Shown in pieces: positions 1-4,749 of a stretch of DNA of 7,538 nucleotides. The DNA is from Loktanella sp. (GTDB lineage Bacteria > Pseudomonadota > Alphaproteobacteria > Rhodobacterales > Rhodobacteraceae). The position numbers were made by a program, and so were the translations under genes. Under the pieces are notes generated by a model. It was not told where the DNA came from. It ran no database searches and saw only the letters and a list, made by a program, of their open reading frames with translations. Each line of letters opens with the position of its first letter. Positions within the stretch are counted from its first letter, which is position 1. The DNA is taken from positions 1 to 7,538 of the forward strand of contig PUNR01000348.1 of NCBI GenBank assembly GCA_003551805.1, read 5' to 3'.

Positions 1-2
1 CC

Positions 3-401
3 ATTACCGAAGGGCGCGAAACGCGGCCGGCGCTTTTCGCCCTCGTGCCCGGTGAAACACACACATTGGGCATCGAGATTGCCACCGATTTCTTCCGCCG
101 CGAAGGTTGGGAAGTCGACATGCTCGTCGGGCTTGACCACGATGCGCTGCTGGAAGAGGCAGACCGCCGCCATTATCAGGCGATTGTGCTGGTCGCCAAT
201 TCCGACCGCATGATGGAACCGCTGACGCGGCTGAGCCTAGCTTTGCGGATCACCCAGCCTTTGGCGCATATCATTGTCGCGGGTAGCATTCTGGACCATC
301 ACCCCGATATTCTGAACCTTGTGGGGGCAGAGGCAGTTATGGCCGATCTGGAAACGGCTGTCGCAACCCTGCGGGAGCTTTTGGGCAAACCCGCAGTCTG
401 A
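3..401 (+). CDS. Cobalamin (B12)-binding domain protein, 3' part only
   Basis: The frame is open from the left edge, so the start lies outside the window; 132 residues remain. The visible part reads as a Rossmann-type B12-binding domain. A first beta strand (ALFALVPG) leads into E-T-H-T-L-G at visible residues 18-23, matching the DxHxxG cobalamin motif with Glu for Asp. Then come a strand/Ser region (IVLVANS, Ser about residue 67) and a late IIVAGS strand in place of the usual Gly-Gly. The His would be the lower axial cobalt ligand. The family includes corrinoid carrier proteins (MtbC-like) and, in Rhodobacterales, B12-dependent light/redox regulators of the PpaA/AerR type; without the N-terminus I cannot choose between them. 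A GTG at 45 is only an internal codon, since the fold begins before it. It ends at a hairpin and converges on tpiA. The domain call is fairly secure, the role is not. Confidence 0.75.
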   Translation: MTEGRETRPALFALVPGETHTLGIEIATDFFRREGWEVDMLVGLDHDALLEEADRRHYQAIVLVANSDRMMEPLTRLSLALRITQPLAHIIVAGSILDHHPDILNLVGAEAVMADLETAVATLRELLGKPAV

Positions 402-424
402 TTGGCTTTCCTGCGGAAAGCCAA
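402..424. terminator. Perfect hairpin between convergent genes
   Basis: TTGGCTTTC at 402-410 is the exact reverse complement of GAAAGCCAA at 416-424, with a 5-base loop CTGCG. It begins on the base after the TGA of the B12-domain gene and lies 37 bases beyond the tpiA stop on the other strand. No clear T-run follows on either strand, so a classical intrinsic terminator is not assured. It may be a Rho-assisted stop or a 3'-end stabiliser serving both transcripts. Confidence 0.55.
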
Positions 425-460
425 ACGCTCCGCTGGGGATATTTAGGCTCGGACGATGGG

Positions 461-1180
461 CTAGCTTGCGGCAAGAGCCGCGACGATGGGTCCAAAGTCA
501 GCCGCCTTTAGACTAGCGCCGCCGACCAGCGCGCCAGTGACATGCGGCACGGCGAAAATTTCTGCGGCATTGCCAGCTTTGACCGATCCGCCGTAGAGGA
601 TGCCGAAATCGGCGCCGTCGGCGAACCGTTCGGCAAGGCGGGCGCGGATATGGGCATGTACTTCGGCGATCTGGTCGGTGCTGGGCACTTTGCCGGTGCC
701 GATGGCCCAGACCGGTTCATAGGCGATGATCGTGTTGTCGTCGGTGGCGCTGTCGGGAATGGATGCGGCCAGTTGACCGTCGATGATGTCCAGTGTCGTA
801 CCCGCCGCACGGATTGCCAGCGTTTCACCGATGCAGATGATCGCGGTCAGCCCTGCGGCATGGGCGGCTTGCGTCTTGGCAGCGACATCTGCGTCGGTTT
901 CGCCGTGGTCGCTGCGCCGTTCGGAATGGCCGGTCAGCACATAGGTCGCACCCGCATCAGCCAGCATAGGGGCCGAGATATCGCCGGTATGCGCGCCATG
1001 TGTTGCGCTGTGGCAATCCTGTCCGCCGATGGAAACGGGCAGGTCGCGCGCTGCGGCGATCAATGTGGCCGGCAAGCAAACCAGCACGTCGACATCGGCG
1101 TTATCGAGCGTTGCAAGCTCTGCCAGATCGGCGCGCAGGCCGTGCATTTTCCAGTTACCGGCGGCGAGTTTGCGGCGCAT
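461..1180 (-). CDS. tpiA: Triosephosphate isomerase
   Basis: Interconverts dihydroxyacetone phosphate and glyceraldehyde 3-phosphate in glycolysis, gluconeogenesis and the Calvin cycle; a cytoplasmic homodimeric (beta/alpha)8 barrel. All family signatures are present in the 239 residues: AGNWKM with Asn9 and Lys11, the electrophile His85 in LTGHSERR, the general base Glu155 in AYEPVWAIGTG with the mobile loop 6 at 156-166, and the phosphate-binding YGGSV (196-200) and GGASL (220-224). It is some ten residues shorter than the common 250-residue form, with no lost catalytic element. The ATG at 1180 is preceded by GGAAAG (1194-1189) with 8 bases of spacing. It starts 17 bases after the sufA stop on the same strand, so it is probably the last gene of that operon. 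The pairing with Fe-S genes has no evident metabolic logic. Confidence 0.97.
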   Translation of the reverse strand: MRRKLAAGNWKMHGLRADLAELATLDNADVDVLVCLPATLIAAARDLPVSIGGQDCHSATHGAHTGDISAPMLADAGATYVLTGHSERRSDHGETDADVAAKTQAAHAAGLTAIICIGETLAIRAAGTTLDIIDGQLAASIPDSATDDNTIIAYEPVWAIGTGKVPSTDQIAEVHAHIRARLAERFADGADFGILYGGSVKAGNAAEIFAVPHVTGALVGGASLKAADFGPIVAALAAS

Positions 1181-1197
1181 GTTGTAGTCTTTCCGGG

Positions 1198-1560
1198 TTA
1201 GCGTGACGCGAGATCGTCAGCGAATTTGATCGATTCACCGCAACCGCAGGCATCGACGACATTGGGGTTACGAAACTTGAAGCCGGATTCCAGAAGCGAG
1301 GTTTCGTAATCAATTTCTGTGCCGAACAGGAACATCTGCGCCATCGGTGCGATCATCACCCGCGCGCCATCCTGTTCGACGACTTCGTCCAGCGGGTCGA
1401 CTTCGGTCACATAGGTCATGGTATATTCCATCCCCGCGCAACCGCCCTTTTTGACGCCGATCCGCAGGCCCTGATGACTGTCCTTGGCCATCAGCCGCGC
1501 GATCTGTGCGGCTGCTTTGTCTGTAATGGTGACAGCTTGTTTGCCGGGGATGCCGAACAT
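1198..1560 (-). CDS. sufA: SufA/IscA-type (HesB family) Fe-S cluster carrier
   Basis: A-type carrier that receives an Fe-S cluster from the SUF scaffold and passes it to apo-enzymes. The 120-residue protein has the three invariant cysteines: Cys41 in KKGGCAGMEY, and Cys105 and Cys107 in the C-terminal DACGCGES. It also has the typical FGTEIDY and GFKFRNPN segments. The KKGGCAGMEY form resembles SufA/IscA more than ErpA, which usually has EGGGCSG; that is why I use sufA, with the exact subfamily unproven. The ATG at 1560 has a good ribosome site, AGAGGT about 6 bases upstream. The DUF3307 gene ends 30 bases before it and tpiA begins 17 bases after, so co-transcription is likely. The presence of sufT further upstream in the same block supports a SUF-linked role. 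No sufBCDS genes lie within the window. Confidence 0.9.
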   Translation of the reverse strand: MFGIPGKQAVTITDKAAAQIARLMAKDSHQGLRIGVKKGGCAGMEYTMTYVTEVDPLDEVVEQDGARVMIAPMAQMFLFGTEIDYETSLLESGFKFRNPNVVDACGCGESIKFADDLASR

Positions 1561-1590
1561 GGGAATACCTCTTTGGTCTGTGCTCTTAAC

Positions 1591-2313
1591 CTAGGGACTT
1601 TGCGGCAGGAATCCAAGCGCTGGCAGGTATGACAACATCACAATGGTGCCGTAGCCGAACAGCAGCGCCCAGCCAAAGGACGCCAATGTGCCGATAATCA
1701 CATATTCGCTGGCGCTTTGGTCCCGTGCGGTTGTGTCGAACCGCAGCACCGATTTTGCCGCGATCAGAAAGCCGACGCCGGTGGGCTGACCTGCAAGCAG
1801 CAGCAGAAAGATTAGCCCGCGTTCCAGCACACCGATCAGGGAACCGCCGTTCTTCAACCCCTTGGGCAGATCGCTGTTCGCCCAAGGCGCCATCAGCAAG
1901 CCAATCGCGAACCCCCCCGCCCTTGTGCAGATCAACAATCCGCTGGCCAGCACCATCAGCCCGGGCAACCATGCCAGATCAGCCCAGATCCCGGTTTGCC
2001 ATAGTGCCGGTGCCATGACTGCCGCGATAATCAATGTGGCCAGATGCGCCAGCTGGTCGATCACGAATGGTACCAGACCGTCACCGTGTGGGGCGTAGGT
2101 CTTGACCGCATCGATGACCAGATGCGCCAGAGCCAGCGCCAGCAGCGGCCAAGCCGTCACATGCCCTGTTGCCAGTTGCAGCGTGATCAGCACGATCACC
2201 CCGTGCAGCAGCAAGATTTGCGGTTTGCGTTTCTGGTCCACCATCCATCGGGTCTGGATCACAAAATCCGCCAGCACATGGGCAAAGAGCAGGGCGGCGA
2301 AGGTTTCGATCAT
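1591..2313 (-). CDS. DUF3307 polytopic inner-membrane protein, partner of SatD
   Basis: A 240-residue integral membrane protein of unknown function. Hydrophobic stretches at about 3-20, 33-50, 54-71, 88-104, 113-131, 163-190 and 204-228 suggest six or seven membrane segments. The family signature is at the start: LLFAHVLADFVIQ, with His12, Asp16 and Gln20 in or beside the first membrane helix. His37 and the H64xxxD68 pair in the third helix follow, so polar residues are buried in the membrane. The C-terminal half has a conserved-looking block: GxLERGLIFLLLL (161-173), the AAKSVLRF segment (185-192) and SEYVIIGTL (202-210). There is no signal peptide and no recognised catalytic domain. Its ATG overlaps the satD stop as ATGA (2313-2310), which implies translational coupling and a joint function. 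The His/Asp motif could bind metal or conduct ions, but that is only a suggestion. Confidence 0.85.
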   Translation of the reverse strand: MIETFAALLFAHVLADFVIQTRWMVDQKRKPQILLLHGVIVLITLQLATGHVTAWPLLALALAHLVIDAVKTYAPHGDGLVPFVIDQLAHLATLIIAAVMAPALWQTGIWADLAWLPGLMVLASGLLICTRAGGFAIGLLMAPWANSDLPKGLKNGGSLIGVLERGLIFLLLLAGQPTGVGFLIAAKSVLRFDTTARDQSASEYVIIGTLASFGWALLFGYGTIVMLSYLPALGFLPQSP

Positions 2314-2942
2314 GGCTTTGGGTCCGGTGTCAGGTTGCGCATCGCGGCGCGGGCTTTGTCGAACGCGCCGTAGCCGGCACCCGCCAGCCTGTTTTGCACC
2401 GCCTGCCGCGTGATACCAAGCGCGGATGCAATGTCGTCGTGGGTTTTCGCAGGATCAAGCAGCGCCATCGCGACCGCCTGCGCCTGTGTTGCGGTCCAGC
2501 GGGCAGCGATATTTGCGGTCAGGTCGACAAGAGCGGTCTGTGCGTCGCCTAGGTTAGCGATTTTGATTTGTTCCGCCCGTGCCATCCGGTCAAGCGTGTC
2601 GCCCGCGATAAAGAAGGCGTGGCCGCTTGCATCTGACAGGTCGCGGGTGCCAAGACTGTCCACCGGCGCAATCGCCGCCGCGATCCGTGTGTCTAAGCCG
2701 GTCTGTCCGGCGCGCAAGCTGGCGACGAGGTAAAGGATGGCGTCAAAGCATTCATCAGGGCGGGTCAGTACCACTTGCCAGCCATCGCCGCGATTGCGGG
2801 TAAATCGCAGGTCTAGATCACGTTGCTGGCCAAAATCAGCCGCACTTCGTCGCAGAATGGTGAACGCCTGTTCCAACACCTCGGGCGATGCTTTGCGGGA
2901 TTTGACGATATCCCCAGTCAGGGCGGCGATGATTTGGGACAT
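2310..2942 (-). CDS. SatD-family protein with C-terminal helix-turn-helix
   Basis: 210 residues from the ATG at 2942. The N-terminus reads ALTGDIVKSR (7-16), the hallmark opening of SatD proteins, named after the sat (secretion and acid tolerance) operon of Streptococcus mutans; the biochemical function is unknown. RNRGDGWQVV (49-58) contains Asp53, TRIAAAI (85-91) follows, and SGHAFFIAGDTLDRMAR (106-122) completes a layout recalling class III nucleotidyl cyclases. Residues 150-187 form a sigma-70-like or MarR-like helix-turn-helix (WTATQAQAV, then HDDIASALGITRQAVQNRL), so DNA binding is likely. The leader upstream holds three regular palindromes and no Shine-Dalgarno, which fits autoregulation. 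A TTG two codons earlier (2948) is an alternative start but lacks support. The stop overlaps the start of the DUF3307 gene by 4 bases. Base composition of the coding part is like its neighbours, so recent transfer is not indicated. Confidence 0.85.
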   Translation of the reverse strand: MSQIIAALTGDIVKSRKASPEVLEQAFTILRRSAADFGQQRDLDLRFTRNRGDGWQVVLTRPDECFDAILYLVASLRAGQTGLDTRIAAAIAPVDSLGTRDLSDASGHAFFIAGDTLDRMARAEQIKIANLGDAQTALVDLTANIAARWTATQAQAVAMALLDPAKTHDDIASALGITRQAVQNRLAGAGYGAFDKARAAMRNLTPDPKP

Positions 2943-2964
2943 AAGCAAAGGGTAGCTTTTGCTT
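2943..2964. promoter_or_regulatory. Operator copy 3 (start-proximal) of satD
   Basis: AAGCAAA at 2943-2949 and TTTGCTT at 2958-2964 are a perfect 7-bp inverted repeat; the core AGCAA/TTGCT arms are separated by 10 bases. It abuts the satD ATG directly and occupies the position of the ribosome-binding site, where no AGGA-like sequence is visible. A bound protein here would block transcription just after the predicted start, and the sequence may also weaken translation. Confidence 0.7.
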
Positions 2965-2972
2965 GGCAGTAA

Positions 2973-2992
2973 AGCAAATATATTTCTTTGCT
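2973..2992. promoter_or_regulatory. Operator copy 2 of satD
   Basis: AGCAAA (2973-2978) and TTTGCT (2987-2992) are inverted, again AGCAA-N10-TTGCT. Its centre at 2982.5 is exactly 29 bp from the centres of the flanking copies. The AT-only stretch in its spacer holds the best -10 candidate for satD. Confidence 0.7.
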
Positions 2993-3006
2993 ATTGCTAA
3001 AAGCAA
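2977..3006 (-). promoter_or_regulatory. Candidate satD promoter inside the operators
   Basis: On the - strand, TTGCTT (3006-3001) as -35 and TATATT (2982-2977) as -10 are 18 bases apart. The -35 is a half-site of operator 1 and the -10 lies in operator 2. Transcription would begin near 2970, giving a leader of about 28 bases that contains operator 3. The match is fair, not strong; readthrough from sufT could also feed satD. Confidence 0.45.
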
Positions 3007-3025
3007 TGAAATAACTTTGCTTTTA
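2998..3025. promoter_or_regulatory. Operator copy 1 of satD, overlapping the sufT stop
   Basis: The longest palindrome of the three: TAAAAGCAA (2998-3006) and TTGCTTTTA (3017-3025) form perfect 9-bp arms with a 10-base spacer. It includes the sufT stop codon (3025-3023). In RNA it could fold into a weak A/U-rich hairpin, so a minor role in ending sufT transcripts is possible, but the equal spacing with the other two copies argues for protein binding. Confidence 0.7.
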
Positions 3026-3385
3026 CATGAACCCCAGTTCCAGCCGCGCCTCATCTGACATCATGTCCATGCCCCATTGCGGCTCGAATGTCATTTCGAC
3101 GTCGACCTGCTTGACGCCGGGCAGGGGTTCGATTGCGTCGGCGACCCAGCCAGGCATTTCACCCGCCACCGGACAGCCCGGTGCAGTCAGGGTCATGATA
3201 ACGCTGACGGCGTTATCTTCTTTGACCTCGATCGTGTAGATCAGCCCCAGATCAAAGATATTCACCGGGATTTCAGGGTCATAGACCGAACGGCAGGCTG
3301 CCACGATATCCTCGTACAGCGGATGGTCGGTGGTTGATGGCACGATCAGTGGTGTACCTTCAAGCTGGGCATTTGCATTGGTCAT
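3023..3385 (-). CDS. sufT: SUF-system protein SufT (DUF59/MIP18 family)
   Basis: Fe-S maturation factor of the MIP18/DUF59 family, which helps cluster assembly or delivery under high demand. The 120-residue protein consists of a variable N-terminal tail and one DUF59 domain from about residue 22. Key signatures are VYDPEIPVNIFDLGLIY (34-50) and the Cys-containing loop MTLTAPGCPVAGEMP (64-78) with the conserved Cys71. The end, FEPQWGMDMMSDEARLELG, is typical of the SUF-associated branch. PaaD, from the same family, is less likely because no phenylacetate genes are present. The ATG at 3385 has a modest GGGGA 7-8 bases upstream. It is divergent from tgt and heads the minus-strand block. An 80-bp AT-rich leader separates it from satD, so downstream genes may have both joint and separate transcription. 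Confidence 0.88.
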   Translation of the reverse strand: MTNANAQLEGTPLIVPSTTDHPLYEDIVAACRSVYDPEIPVNIFDLGLIYTIEVKEDNAVSVIMTLTAPGCPVAGEMPGWVADAIEPLPGVKQVDVEMTFEPQWGMDMMSDEARLELGFM

Positions 3386-3413
3386 CTAGATTATCCCCGT
3401 ATTCCTGAGCAAA

Positions 3414-3442
3414 CATATAGGGTTTGCAGAGGTGGGCGTAAA
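3414..3442 (-). promoter_or_regulatory. Candidate sufT promoter
   Basis: On the - strand, TTTACG (3442-3437) and TATATG (3419-3414) are separated by 17 bases, each matching 4 of 6 positions of the sigma-70 consensus. The transcription start would fall near 3407, leaving about 21 bases of leader before the ATG at 3385. I see no clear iron-responsive or IscR-type palindrome nearby. Confidence 0.4.
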
Positions 3443-3504
3443 GGGGCGGGCTTTTCAAACCGTCGTGCGGCTGGCATAGGACTTGCCAGCAAAAGGATCA
3501 CGCG

Positions 3505-4635
3505 ATGACAGACCGCTTTTCGTTTCAACTGCACGCCACCGACGGCAAGGCGCGCACCGGTGCCATCAGCACTCCGCGTGGCGCGATCCGCACGCCGGCC
3601 TTTATGCCGGTGGGCACGGCGGCGACGGTCAAGGCGATGCTGCCCGAAAGCGTGGCGGCCACAGGCGCTGATATCCTGCTGGGCAATACCTATCACCTGA
3701 TGCTGCGCCCCACGGCGGAACGGATCGCACGTCTGGGCGGGCTGCATAAGTTCATGAACTGGGACAAGCCGATCCTGACTGACAGCGGCGGGTTTCAGGT
3801 GATGTCACTGGCGGGCCTGCGCAAACTGACCGAAGAAGGCGTGACGTTCAAAAGCCACATCGACGGGTCCAGCCATCATCTGACACCAGAAAGGTCGATG
3901 GAAATTCAGGCGCTGCTAGGCTCTGACATCGTGATGTGTTTCGATGAATGCCCGGCCTTGCCCGCTGACCGTGACCGGATCAAATCCAGCATGGATCTGT
4001 CGATGCGCTGGGCGCAAAGGTCGCGCGATGCCTTTGGCGACCGTCCGGGTCATGCGCTGTTCGGCATCCAGCAGGGCGGGCTGGAACAAGACCTGCGTGA
4101 AGAATCCGCCCAAGCCCTGCGCGCGATTGAATTTGACGGCTACGCTGTCGGCGGTCTGGCCGTGGGTGAAGGGCAGGAGGCGATGTTCAGTGTGCTTGAT
4201 TTCGCGCCCGACCAATTGCCCGAAGATAAACCCCGCTATCTGATGGGTGTTGGCAAACCCGACGACATCGTCGGTGCCGTCAAGCGTGGCATCGACATGA
4301 TGGATTGCGTGCTGCCGTCACGGTCAGGCCGCACAGGGCAGGTGTTCACACGCCACGGTGTCGTGAACATCAAAAACGCCCGCCACGCCGATGATCCGCG
4401 CCCCTTGGACGAGGCTTGCACATGCCCCGCCTGCGCCAATTATTCGCGCGCCTATCTGCACCATGTGTTCCGGTCGCAGGAGATGATTTCCGGCATGCTG
4501 CTGACCTGGCATAACCTGCATTATTTTCAGGAAATCATGGCCGGTATGCGCGATGCTATTTCCGCAGGCACATTTGCCGCATGGGAGGCCGATTTCCACA
4601 GCACCCGTGCGCAAGGCGATATCGACCCGCTGTAA
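3505..4635 (+). CDS. tgt: Queuine/preQ1 tRNA-guanine transglycosylase
   Basis: Exchanges guanine-34 of tRNAs with GUN anticodons (Asp, Asn, His, Tyr) for preQ1, the key insertion step of queuosine synthesis. The 376-residue protein is full length and complete. LLGNTYHL (58-65) and DSGGFQV (93-99, general acid/base Asp93) are present, as are CFDECP (145-150, substrate-binding Asp147 and Cys149), IQQGG (188-192) and GGLAVGE (216-222). The nucleophile Asp267 lies in MDCVLPSRSGR. The zinc site is CTCPAC (Cys305, Cys307, Cys310) plus His336. The ATG at 3505 has AAGGA (3493-3497) with 7 bases of spacing. It is divergent from sufT and followed by lon after 114 bases; lon has its own promoter, so the two are probably not a tight operon. 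No other queuosine gene lies in the window. Confidence 0.97.
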   Translation: MTDRFSFQLHATDGKARTGAISTPRGAIRTPAFMPVGTAATVKAMLPESVAATGADILLGNTYHLMLRPTAERIARLGGLHKFMNWDKPILTDSGGFQVMSLAGLRKLTEEGVTFKSHIDGSSHHLTPERSMEIQALLGSDIVMCFDECPALPADRDRIKSSMDLSMRWAQRSRDAFGDRPGHALFGIQQGGLEQDLREESAQALRAIEFDGYAVGGLAVGEGQEAMFSVLDFAPDQLPEDKPRYLMGVGKPDDIVGAVKRGIDMMDCVLPSRSGRTGQVFTRHGVVNIKNARHADDPRPLDEACTCPACANYSRAYLHHVFRSQEMISGMLLTWHNLHYFQEIMAGMRDAISAGTFAAWEADFHSTRAQGDIDPL

Positions 4636-4646
4636 CGTCGGGCTGG

Positions 4647-4674
4647 TTGACAGGCCCCAATGTCAGCCCCATTT
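4647..4674 (+). promoter_or_regulatory. Heat-shock (sigma-32/RpoH-type) promoter of lon
   Basis: TTGACA (4647-4652) is followed after 14 bases by CCCCATTT (4667-4674), a full match to the -10 form CCCCATNT known for E. coli sigma-32, with spacing inside the known range. The same -35 would suit sigma-70, but no good -10 sits at 16-18 bases. Lon is a classic heat-shock gene, so this is biologically apt. Transcription would begin near 4681, leaving about 70 bases of leader. Confidence 0.7.
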
Positions 4675-4737
4675 GTAATGACCAAGAGGGGACGCGCCAC
4701 GTTGCCGATATTTCGGGGCAGGGGCGTTCTGCCAGAA

Positions 4738-4742
4738 AAGGA
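4738..4742 (+). promoter_or_regulatory. Ribosome-binding site that fixes the lon start
   Basis: AAGGA at 4738-4742, 7 bases before the ATG at 4750. The in-frame ATGs at 4660 and 4678 lie in or before the promoter -10 and start region and have no such site, so 4750 is the start. Confidence 0.85.
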
Positions 4743-4749
4743 AAAGACC

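Noticed and set aside
452..490. Direct repeat GACGATGGG at 452-460 and 482-490
   Set aside because: Only 9 bases, one copy inside the tpiA 3' end; likely chance, with no element between the copies.
542..1201. A 219-codon + strand frame over tpiA
   Set aside because: Fully antisense to an intact tpiA with every catalytic residue present.
2946..2948. TTG start for satD
   Set aside because: It adds only two residues, has no ribosome site and the ATG at 2942 gives the usual SatD N-terminus.
2943..3025. A short CRISPR-like array because of the 29-bp period
   Set aside because: Only 5-9 bp arms are shared, the intervening bases differ within the unit, and there are no unique spacers or cas genes; operators explain it better.
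4660..4749. N-terminal extension of lon from ATG 4660
   Set aside because: The ATG sits inside the promoter, upstream of the predicted transcription start, and lacks a ribosome site; LonA family length fits the start at 4750.
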